Below are positions 9,718 to 16,591 of a stretch of 64,000 bases of DNA, one piece after another. The translations under genes were made by a program, and so were the position numbers. The stretch is from Verrucomicrobiota bacterium (GTDB taxonomy: Bacteria > Verrucomicrobiota > Verrucomicrobiia > Verrucomicrobiales > Akkermansiaceae), in assembly GCA_030835305.1 (NCBI GenBank), contig JAURPJ010000038.1, positions 28,898 to 92,897 on the forward strand, in the 5' to 3' direction. The notes beneath the pieces are model-generated. The model did not search any database. It worked only from the letters and a program-made list of their open reading frames with translations, and was not told the origin of the DNA. How positions within the stretch are numbered: position 1 is the stretch's first letter; every line of letters starts with the position of its first letter.

Positions 9718-10680
9718 TCATCGATTCAGGATATTCAGGTATTTTTGTTTGATGAGGTAGACAAGATAATCAATGTCGAACCCTTTAGTTACCGAGATTT
9801 TATATTTTCCACCTTTCACACCTGATTTGAATGTCCATGTCAATTCCTTCGAGATCTTCTTCGGATCATCAATGGTGAAAAAATTATCAAACTTCGAACC
9901 GTCCGGATGAATCTGACCCCGATTGAGGTCAATGATTAGTTTCGTTTTTCGAACATGAATGAAACAAACTTTCTTGTGGTTGTATCCAAGTGAGATGTAT
10001 CTGGGGATGGACTCTATGTAAGTATCCTCAAATTCCAAAAGTCGTTCAGAGATCTCATTCCACAATTCTTTGATGTCTGAATTCGAATCTTTAAAATGAT
10101 CATCTATATTTACCGTCTTTAATTCGTTTGAGACGTCACTCATGACTCCCTGGGTCTTCGGATCCGAAATAGATTCGATACTTTCCTTAGAAGTGGAGTG
10201 ATGTTGATCCAAGATGACTACTCCGTTTGAGAACCTCTTGATTTCCCAAAGTTCAAAAGGGAGGTTTTTAAAATTAACACTATCCTTTTGGTAGGAATTA
10301 AAAGAGGGGGAGATAAACACCACTCGAGATTGAGACCAGTCAACATCCTCGATCTTTAGGACACGATTGAAATACTGAGATAAAGTCAGGAGGAATTCTG
10401 ACTTATTATTCAGAAGTAACTGAAGATAGGTGTACCCCTGATCGATAACAGAATAACTACATCCCCTCTTATACTCAATAATGACGAATGAATTAGTCTC
10501 TTCGTCGAAACAAAGGGTATCCAGACGGTATTTCTGGACGGTCAATTCCGACGAAATGAAGAGATATCCAAAGATCGTATCAATGTTCTTCTCGACTAAC
10601 TCCTGGATATCCCTCTCCAGTTTAAAAGGTTCGTTTGAAACCTCCTTAAGGACTAGATCCTTTGTATTGAATAGTTTCAT
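9718..10680 (-). CDS. COG3586/DUF5655-type protein with NucS-like PD-(D/E)xK nuclease N-terminus, alanine-free
   Basis: FKLERDIQELVEKNIDTIFGYLFISSELTVQKYRLDTLCFDEETNSFVIIEYKRGCSYSVIDQGYTYLQLLLNNKSEF...VDWSQSRVVFISPSFNSYQKDSVNFKNLPFELWEIKRF; family consensus recalled, not searched. Confidence 0.75.
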   Translation of the reverse strand: MKLFNTKDLVLKEVSNEPFKLERDIQELVEKNIDTIFGYLFISSELTVQKYRLDTLCFDEETNSFVIIEYKRGCSYSVIDQGYTYLQLLLNNKSEFLLTLSQYFNRVLKIEDVDWSQSRVVFISPSFNSYQKDSVNFKNLPFELWEIKRFSNGVVILDQHHSTSKESIESISDPKTQGVMSDVSNELKTVNIDDHFKDSNSDIKELWNEISERLLEFEDTYIESIPRYISLGYNHKKVCFIHVRKTKLIIDLNRGQIHPDGSKFDNFFTIDDPKKISKELTWTFKSGVKGGKYKISVTKGFDIDYLVYLIKQKYLNILNR

Positions 10681-10719
10681 CTCATTCCTAGGTGAACCGA
10701 ATCTACAACCATCCTTCCA

Positions 10720-11466
10720 TCAACGGTCTGGTGAAATAAGGGTCTTCAGTTCTGAAATGGTCAACCAAGGTTTCTTTCGGTGGATCATTCGGTGACAGTT
10801 TGAACAAACCAATGATAAGTCGTCAAGTGAAGTTTTCTCACCCGGAGTAATCTCGGATATTGGTTTAATGTGGTGACACTCAATAAACCCATCTCCTAGT
10901 GGACCGTATGTTTTCACAAAATCAAACCCACAACATTCACACACTAGGGATCCTGATTCCCTTCGAACTTTGTCTTTTTTCCGTTGAATGATCTTACGGT
11001 CCCGTTCCCTTGTCCTGTGTAGTTTGGTGAGAAGTCGACCTTCTTCTACTTCAAACTTATCATCGTCATCTAGATCAACTTCGACGACATGTTCTCCCGA
11101 ACTAATCAATATCTGGATTGAAGATGAAATATTTCGGAGTTCGTCCCTATCGTTCTCAAATCTTCTGAATAGTTCCTCATCTAGTGTTGATCCTCCCTTT
11201 AAACCGTCACCCTTATGTTGATCGTTGAAGTGGTGAAAATTCATCAACTTCATGTAAACACCGTTTGGATTCCGATATGTATCGGTTAGGTCATGACCGA
11301 TCTTTTCGGTCAAAGATCTCAAGAGGTAACTTAGTTCTTTGATCTGATTGGAGGATTTTTCGGGGATTCTCGGATAATGTTCGAAGTAAAAGTCTAACGT
11401 GAGGATTATTTCATCTCGAGACCACTTCGGATTTCGTTTGATTTTAGGATCACCTTTTCCCGACAT
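10720..11466 (-). CDS. McrA-like HNH endonuclease (predicted restriction endonuclease), alanine-free
   Basis: N-terminal WSRDEIILTLDFYFEH...YRNPNGVYMKLMNFHHF...; C-terminal CECCGFDF...FIECHHIKPISEI...LVCSNCHRMIH HNH/zinc motif. Confidence 0.85.
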   Translation of the reverse strand: MSGKGDPKIKRNPKWSRDEIILTLDFYFEHYPRIPEKSSNQIKELSYLLRSLTEKIGHDLTDTYRNPNGVYMKLMNFHHFNDQHKGDGLKGGSTLDEELFRRFENDRDELRNISSSIQILISSGEHVVEVDLDDDDKFEVEEGRLLTKLHRTRERDRKIIQRKKDKVRRESGSLVCECCGFDFVKTYGPLGDGFIECHHIKPISEITPGEKTSLDDLSLVCSNCHRMIHRKKPWLTISELKTLISPDR

Positions 11467-11502
11467 TACTAGATTTCAAAGAACCTAGTGACCCTACTAA
11501 TC

Positions 11503-11532
11503 CCGTAACAAAATCAAATGTTTTTGTTACGG
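11503..11532. repeat. Inverted repeat CCGTAACAAAA-N8-TTTTGTTACGG; third half-copy TTTTTGTTACGG at 11593-11604
   Basis: Read directly; lies just upstream of the HNH gene start (11466). Confidence 0.85.
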
Positions 11533-11598
11533 AAAAATTCGAGAGGAGAATCATTGATTTATCAATGGTTTCAGACACCTCCTTCCGAAAGGTTTTTG

Positions 11599-11853
11599 TT
11601 ACGGTTTGGAATTGAACCGTTTCATAAGTGAGAGGAGATTTTTGTCCTGTGTTCCTACCCCAATCCCTAATCCTGTAATGTAGGATAACAACTTGTTCTG
11701 TTGGGAGATCAGTTTGTTTTGTTCAATCGGATCCTTCTCCTGTTCGATTCGTTTAGAAAGTCCTCTGATTCTTAAAACTATGGTCCCGACAGTAAGTTTT
11801 ACCCAAATTGGGTATCGTCGTCGTTCTGTGATGAATTCCTTAAATGTCAACAT
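11599..11853 (-). CDS. Small hypothetical protein, alanine-free
   Basis: MLTFKEFITERRRYPIWVKLTVGTIVLRIRGLSKRIEQEKD...; internal Met of track ORF avoids overlap with the RHH gene. Confidence 0.5.
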   Translation of the reverse strand: MLTFKEFITERRRYPIWVKLTVGTIVLRIRGLSKRIEQEKDPIEQNKLISQQNKLLSYITGLGIGVGTQDKNLLSLMKRFNSKP

Positions 11854-11869
11854 TACCCCAAAGTTCTGA

Positions 11870-12145
11870 TTAATAGGAATCCTCCCAACGATATCCGTTA
11901 GGTGGTCTCGATGGATCCCATGGTCGACTCTCGACAATATCAGTCTCAGGTTCGTTATTCTTTTCAATAGTCTGGATCAAATCGTTAATCCGACCGTCCT
12001 CGTGAATGAGTTGATACTCTCTCCGACAGTACTCTTCGATCATTGTGTTTAAGATGGAGGTCCGTGTAACTCGTTTGAAGTTTACTAGTTTATCAAAGTT
12101 CTTTTTGAGATGGTTTGGAATATTGAAGTTAATAAGGGTCGTCAT
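11870..12145 (-). CDS. Ribbon-helix-helix DNA-binding protein, alanine-free
   Basis: LINFNIPNHLKKNFDKLVNFKRVTRTSILNTMIEEYCRRE resembles CopG/RHH fold. Confidence 0.7.
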   Translation of the reverse strand: MTTLINFNIPNHLKKNFDKLVNFKRVTRTSILNTMIEEYCRREYQLIHEDGRINDLIQTIEKNNEPETDIVESRPWDPSRPPNGYRWEDSY

Positions 12146-12207
12146 TATTGTATTTATTCGGTTGATAGGGATTTTCCTGGGGGTTCTTATTTTTTAATTT
12201 GGATCTA

Positions 12208-12534
12208 CTAATTCATGAATTGTTCAAGGGACGAGATAGGTTCTTCATGTTTATCTCCCTCGTTAACCTTCAATTCCTTAATGAACATTCGGAAATAAAA
12301 TAATGGATTATCATCAAGAGGATCCTGTAGTTGTCTAAATCTTGTTTCTTTCACAAGGAGTTTAGACAGTCCTTTAAACTGATTAAAGGTGACAGGTCTT
12401 CCTCGGTTAATCTTTCTCTGAATCTCCTCCAAAATGGGTTTCATCCATATGTGGTCTTTTCTCAAGTACATCGAAATGTATTGGTTTAATTCATTTCTTC
12501 GTTTTGATTTAATCTGTTGAAATGTTGTTTTCAT
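12208..12534 (-). CDS. Hypothetical protein, alanine-free
   Basis: 108-aa ORF, no recognised domain. Confidence 0.5.
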   Translation of the reverse strand: MKTTFQQIKSKRRNELNQYISMYLRKDHIWMKPILEEIQRKINRGRPVTFNQFKGLSKLLVKETRFRQLQDPLDDNPLFYFRMFIKELKVNEGDKHEEPISSLEQFMN

Positions 12535-12586
12535 AATCGGTCCTTGTGGAAGGTATTATGGTTTAGATGTTGATATAGAGGTGTAC

Positions 12587-12616
12587 TAAAGGAGAATTCT
12601 TCGGAATTCTCCTTTA
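12587..12616. terminator. Perfect 13-bp stem with TTCG tetraloop: TAAAGGAGAATTC-TTCG-GAATTCTCCTTTA
   Basis: Read directly; lies downstream of the minus-strand Rep-like gene. Confidence 0.7.
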
Positions 12617-12645
12617 ACCACATTGAGGGACTGATGTTGGGAATT

Positions 12646-13146
12646 TTATCCAACAACATCAGTGATTTTAAGGTTCCCCCAATCTATGAAACAACTAACA
12701 TTAGAACCTTTTGATTTACTCTTCAGTTGATAATCTAACCAACCTCGGTAATCGTAGATCTCCTTAACACAGATATTTTGATATCCATATTTGGTTTTCA
12801 ACCAGGAGTCAGAAATCAGTTTCTCAAAAGTTACCAAATCAATATGATCCGGTCGTTGTAAGGTTAAGTGTATGTGGTTACGGATAAGATCATTACCCTC
12901 GAAAACAGGAATTACTGAAAGACGTTTGTCATATCGATTGAAAGAACTTCCATAGACAGACTTATTCAATCGATTCATAAAGTGACGGATATTCACCGAA
13001 AGGGATTCTTTATCCACCTTCGAACTGAATGACTTCCTAAACTGTCCCTCAATTCTTTGTTTTACTGTTAACGTAACTGATAAAGGATTGGGGATTCTTT
13101 TGGAAACCAACCATTCAAGGGTCTTTTCAATAATCTCTTTTTCCAT
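12646..13146 (-). CDS. Putative plasmid/phage-type replication initiator (HUH-like), alanine-free
   Basis: VIPVFEGNDLIRNHIHLTLQRPDHIDLVTFEKLISDSWLKTKYGYQNICVKEIYDYRGWLDYQLKSKSK...FIDWGNLKI; HxH motif followed by Tyr-containing YxxxGWLxYxLK segment. Confidence 0.6.
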   Translation of the reverse strand: MEKEIIEKTLEWLVSKRIPNPLSVTLTVKQRIEGQFRKSFSSKVDKESLSVNIRHFMNRLNKSVYGSSFNRYDKRLSVIPVFEGNDLIRNHIHLTLQRPDHIDLVTFEKLISDSWLKTKYGYQNICVKEIYDYRGWLDYQLKSKSKGSNVSCFIDWGNLKITDVVG

Positions 13147-13191
13147 TGGTTCTATTTCTTCAATGTAACCTCTCTTCTCACACCATATTTG

Positions 13192-13221
13192 TATTTATCT
13201 GATATTTATCTGATATTTATC
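13192..13221. repeat. Iteron-like direct repeats: TATTTATCTGA x2 plus TATTTATC, 11-bp period
   Basis: Read directly at 13192-13202, 13203-13213, 13214-13221; very AT-rich surroundings; 46 bp upstream of rep-like start. Confidence 0.75.
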
Positions 13222-13288
13222 ATTAATTGTAATTATTTTATGTTTTTCTAGTAATTAGGATGTACAGAAGTAACAAAGTATAATACGA

Positions 13289-13306
13289 TACATCATCGAT
13301 GATGTA
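13289..13306. repeat. 18-bp perfect palindrome TACATCATCGATGATGTA
   Basis: Read directly. Confidence 0.85.
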
Positions 13307-13330
13307 GATTTCGGTTTAACCGAGTCCGTC

Positions 13331-13879
13331 TTATTCTGTCTCTGGATACATATCCAAATCATCGTAAAAACTTATCTTTGGGGTCCGAAGGAATTCCGGA
13401 TTGTCACTATATGAGGGTCCCCAATCTCTCTCTTCTTCCTTAATCTCACCACCTTCAACCCCTTCGGTCACTCTTTCATATAACTCCTTGTATTCTCTTG
13501 AATTCGGATCTCCCAAACACAGGTGTAAAAGGATGAAATATCGATTTACGACCCAATCTGTCTCAACATCCCATTCAACTTTCGAAGTTGGGTTCAAATA
13601 TTTGTTTATCCAATAATCTACATCAATGACACCCTTTACGATTTCACGTACTTTGGGATCATCTTGAAAAATCTTATATCGTTGGATAAGATCAAATACA
13701 CCATTAATTACAAAGTCGTATTTAACAACCCCTGAAGGGTTCCATTTTTTAAATGGTTCTAGATCAAAATCATTGGGATGATCGATCTTCTCCTTCGTTA
13801 TCATCTGGACAAAATAATTCTCGGTTTCATTATTAGTTTTGTGTTTCTTTTTATCGGTATTTGTTTTTCTGTTTTTCAT
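13331..13879 (-). CDS. Hypothetical protein, alanine-free
   Basis: 182-aa ORF, acidic C-terminus, no recognised domain. Confidence 0.6.
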   Translation of the reverse strand: MKNRKTNTDKKKHKTNNETENYFVQMITKEKIDHPNDFDLEPFKKWNPSGVVKYDFVINGVFDLIQRYKIFQDDPKVREIVKGVIDVDYWINKYLNPTSKVEWDVETDWVVNRYFILLHLCLGDPNSREYKELYERVTEGVEGGEIKEEERDWGPSYSDNPEFLRTPKISFYDDLDMYPETE

Positions 13880-13945
13880 ATGTTTTTGTGATCACTTTTA
13901 TTATTTGATCGTGTCTATTGTATCTGAAAATCACACGATGTGGAT

Positions 13946-14021
13946 GGGTCATCGACTCCCAAAGTTGATGACCCTTAATTCTTAATTATGGTGGGATATC
14001 GACTCCCAAAGTTGGTGTCCC
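13946..14021. promoter_or_regulatory. Tandem hairpins with identical 13-nt inner sequence GACTCCCAAAGTT upstream of the large serine recombinase
   Basis: Hairpin 1 GGGTCATC-GACTCCCAAAGTT-GATGACCC (13946-13974); hairpin 2 GGGATATC-GACTCCCAAAGTT-GGTGTCCC (13993-14021); each folds to a 12-bp stem with CCCAA loop, allowing G-U pairs. Confidence 0.75.
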
Positions 14022-14056
14022 ATTTCAAAACACATTGATCCTGATATCCTTTCAAT

Positions 14057-15787
14057 ATGAAGGATCTCTCTCGAATTAACTCATCGATAATCCGAAAAAA
14101 TAACGATGTACATCTAGGGGAAGATTTAATAGAAAATCAGATCACAGAATACTTACACATCTACACTCGGGTATCCACTTCTCATCAGGAAGAAGATGGA
14201 ACGAGTCTAGAATCCCAACTCGAATTGGGTATCGAAAGATCGAAGAAAATTGGTCTTAAATATAAGATTTGGAATGAGGGAGGGAAATCTAGTTCTAAGG
14301 ACGATCTCAGTAATCGTCCAGTCCTCACGGAATTACTCAGTCTTATTGATGAAGGTGAAGTTCAACATCTTTATGTCTACAACACGGATAGACTCTCACG
14401 TAACTTAAATACGTGGGGTATGATTAGATTTAAACTAATCAAGAACAATGTCATCCTCCATACTCCCACAGGTCCACTCCCCCTATCGGATCCTACAACG
14501 AATCTACTCATTGGAGTTTTAACAGAGATTTCTCAATACGAGAATCAGATCAGAACAGAACGATTTCGTCAGGGTAAACTGAAACGAATAAAACAAGGTG
14601 GATGGATTGGGGGTCCTCCCCCATTTGGATACTCGATTGAAAAAAGTAAACTGGTTCCAAATAAAGAAGAACAGAAATGGGTTCGGTTTATTTTTGAGTG
14701 TTATAAAGGGGGTGATTCACTTGATGACATTCGATCGAAACTGTTGAAGAACTCCGTCCAAACTCGTCGAGGGAATCCCGTTTGGTGTCACAGTTCGATT
14801 GAAAAACTTTTGACCAACACTCACTACGGAGGACATTTTTCTTATACCGATAAGAAATCCGATGAAACGATCAGACTTACGTGTCCAAGGTTGTTACCGT
14901 CTTCATTGATCAAGTCAGTCAGGGATATCCGAAACTCCAGATCATATGGTAAACGTGGAAATAGGAGGACAAAGACTAGTAATCAAAAATACACCTATCT
15001 TCTTACTGAACTCCTCGTTTGTGGTCATTGTGGATCATTCTATGGTGGTAATTACAAGAAGACTCAGACTTCGTATTACTCGTGTCGTCAGAAAACAGAG
15101 AAGTTTCGTACTAGATTTACCGATCGTCATGTCGTCTGTGGTTCAAATAGAAATATCAGGATCGACAGAACTGATGAAATCGTTTGGGAAACAGTCGTCG
15201 ATGTAATCTCCAAATCTCATCTTTTTAAGGAAGATGTAAAAAATGAACTCCTTGGAAAGACTTCCGTAAGGAAGTCACAAAGTGAGATCAAAAGATCACA
15301 AAACAAACTAAGGAAACTTAAAAAGGAGATCGATGAGGTTACTCACTCTATTATCAACTTTGAAACCTCGGTCTTAATTGGTAATCGGGATAAGATTGAA
15401 GGTAAGAAAATCGTGAAGAATCTCGAGATACATAGGGAGACTTTGGAGTCACAAGTTGAGGAAATTAACCAGTCTATTTTGGAGGAAGAGAAACAGAAAA
15501 CTTGGATTGATTGGGTAAAGGAATTCGGATCTCGAATTGAAAAGATCAAGGATCCTGACTTCTCAATAGAGGATCGTAAGAGTGTTATCAAAGGGGTGGT
15601 AAATCAAATCGTGGTTTCAAATAAGGATGTTCGTAAACATGAACTTAAGATTGAGTTCAGACTTCCCTACGTTGGTGATTCCATTGAATTCAAGGATCAG
15701 AAAAAGAAGTCCAAGGGTTACAAAGTTAAAAATGGTCGGAAGATCAAAGGAGTCATCGTTGATTTGTTAAAAAAAACAAAGGTGTGA
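14057..15787 (+). CDS. Large serine recombinase/integrase, 576 aa, alanine-free
   Basis: HIYTRVSTSHQEEDGTSLESQLELGIE...YVYNTDRLSRNLNTWG...GGPPPFGYSIEKSKL...LLVCGHCGSFYGG...YYSCRQK zinc ribbon, coiled coil C-terminus. Confidence 0.95.
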   Translation: MKDLSRINSSIIRKNNDVHLGEDLIENQITEYLHIYTRVSTSHQEEDGTSLESQLELGIERSKKIGLKYKIWNEGGKSSSKDDLSNRPVLTELLSLIDEGEVQHLYVYNTDRLSRNLNTWGMIRFKLIKNNVILHTPTGPLPLSDPTTNLLIGVLTEISQYENQIRTERFRQGKLKRIKQGGWIGGPPPFGYSIEKSKLVPNKEEQKWVRFIFECYKGGDSLDDIRSKLLKNSVQTRRGNPVWCHSSIEKLLTNTHYGGHFSYTDKKSDETIRLTCPRLLPSSLIKSVRDIRNSRSYGKRGNRRTKTSNQKYTYLLTELLVCGHCGSFYGGNYKKTQTSYYSCRQKTEKFRTRFTDRHVVCGSNRNIRIDRTDEIVWETVVDVISKSHLFKEDVKNELLGKTSVRKSQSEIKRSQNKLRKLKKEIDEVTHSIINFETSVLIGNRDKIEGKKIVKNLEIHRETLESQVEEINQSILEEEKQKTWIDWVKEFGSRIEKIKDPDFSIEDRKSVIKGVVNQIVVSNKDVRKHELKIEFRLPYVGDSIEFKDQKKKSKGYKVKNGRKIKGVIVDLLKKTKV

Positions 15788-15810
15788 AAGAGATGAATAA
15801 TAATTATCTA

Positions 15811-15853
15811 ACGAAATTCATTCCATCACCGTCGAGTAACCGCCAAGAAAGAG
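15811..15853. other. Putative attR: element arm ACGAAATTCATTCCA (15811-15825), core AGTAAC (15835-15840), then host DNA
   Basis: First GC dinucleotide after the element is at 15842-15843; inverted arm pairing with 7962-7976. Confidence 0.75.
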
Positions 15854-15922
15854 GAAAGAATATCACCAGACTACCTCCCCTTCACTCTCGACGCCCTGGA
15901 GTGCGTCGGTCCGTGTTTCGCC

Positions 15923-16591
15923 TCAAAGCGGGAGCTCTTCCTTCTGCCCCAAAAATTTTGGGGTAGTTTTCAAGACATTGACATCGAGCCACATCTTCAC
16001 CCGGGCCAGTTTTTCCCGTGAATCGGTTTTCCTCGCAGCCGGACCGGTCACACTTTTCGCATTGAGACCGACCACTTCCAGGCCAACCGATTCCGCCAAG
16101 TAGACTGCTCGTTCGTTGTGAAATTTCTGCGAGATTAAAACCATTTTCTCCACTCCAAAGATCTCTTTGGCCCGCACCACTGAATCCAATGTCCGCAGTC
16201 CGGCGTAATCACAAACGATCTTGTCTTCAGGCACTCCCTCCGCGACCAAAGCATCTTTAATATCCTGTGGCTCATTGTAGTCATGGAAATGATTGTCACC
16301 TGAGACGATGAAGCACTTCACCTTTCCCGCATTCCACACGGCAACCGCCGCCTCGATACGATATTTGAAGTAGAGATTCTTCCGCCCTTGAAAGCTCTTG
16401 TTACAGCCAAAGACCAAAGCGACATTGGTCTCGGGAACATCGCTCGCATCTTCATAGAGCTTCCCCTCTGCCGCTTTCGAGGCAGCGTGATCCGCATAAA
16501 AAATCAAAGATCCGGAGAGCAGAATACCCGCCACTCCCAGCAAAAAGAGCCACTTCACCACCTTTAAAAAAACCTTGGCTTTCTTCATCAT
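15923..16591 (-). CDS. SanA/YdcF-like DUF218 domain protein
   Basis: ALVFGCNKSFQGRKNLYFKYRIEAAVAVWNAGKVKCFIVSGDN...DYAGLRTLDSVVRAKEIFGVEKMVLISQKFHNERAVYLA. Confidence 0.88.
   Translation of the reverse strand: MMKKAKVFLKVVKWLFLLGVAGILLSGSLIFYADHAASKAAEGKLYEDASDVPETNVALVFGCNKSFQGRKNLYFKYRIEAAVAVWNAGKVKCFIVSGDNHFHDYNEPQDIKDALVAEGVPEDKIVCDYAGLRTLDSVVRAKEIFGVEKMVLISQKFHNERAVYLAESVGLEVVGLNAKSVTGPAARKTDSREKLARVKMWLDVNVLKTTPKFLGQKEELPL

Larger units (their letters stand above)
7954..15840. mobile_element. GpC-free, alanine-codon-free integrative element (about 7.88 kb) with serine recombinases, Rep-like gene, RHH regulator and two nucleases
   Basis: No GC dinucleotide found between 7,948 and 15,842; lower G+C than flanks by eye; AGTAAC direct repeat at 7954-7959 and 15835-15840; ends rejoin into a near-symmetric attP. 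Confidence 0.93.

Noticed and set aside
13192-13221. CRISPR array
   Set aside because: Repeats are contiguous 11-bp iterons with no spacers; no cas genes in the window.
7948-15842. GpC loss explained by low G+C alone
   Set aside because: At 35-40% G+C hundreds of GpC sites are expected; CpG, GG and CC remain frequent.
7948-15842. Alanine starvation or codon reassignment of GCN as the cause
   Set aside because: Non-alanine GC-containing codons, codon junctions and intergenic DNA are equally GpC-free.
7948-15842. Purely mutational loss by a GpC-targeted deaminase
   Set aside because: Apparent replacements at conserved Ala sites include Gly, Ser, Cys and charged residues, not mainly Val/Thr, and ORFs are intact. 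Not fully excluded; needs ancestral reconstruction.
7948-15842. Assembly chimera or foreign contamination
   Set aside because: Both borders share the AGTAAC core and recombine into a symmetric attP next to an integrase gene, as expected of real insertion. Read-level confirmation is still advisable.
7899-15930. Open frame across the reconstructed empty site (CPIDQPRNLAHSVTAKKEERISPDYLPFTLDALECVGPCF)
   Set aside because: Only about 50 codons, more than one frame is open there, no recognised family; not enough to call an interrupted gene.
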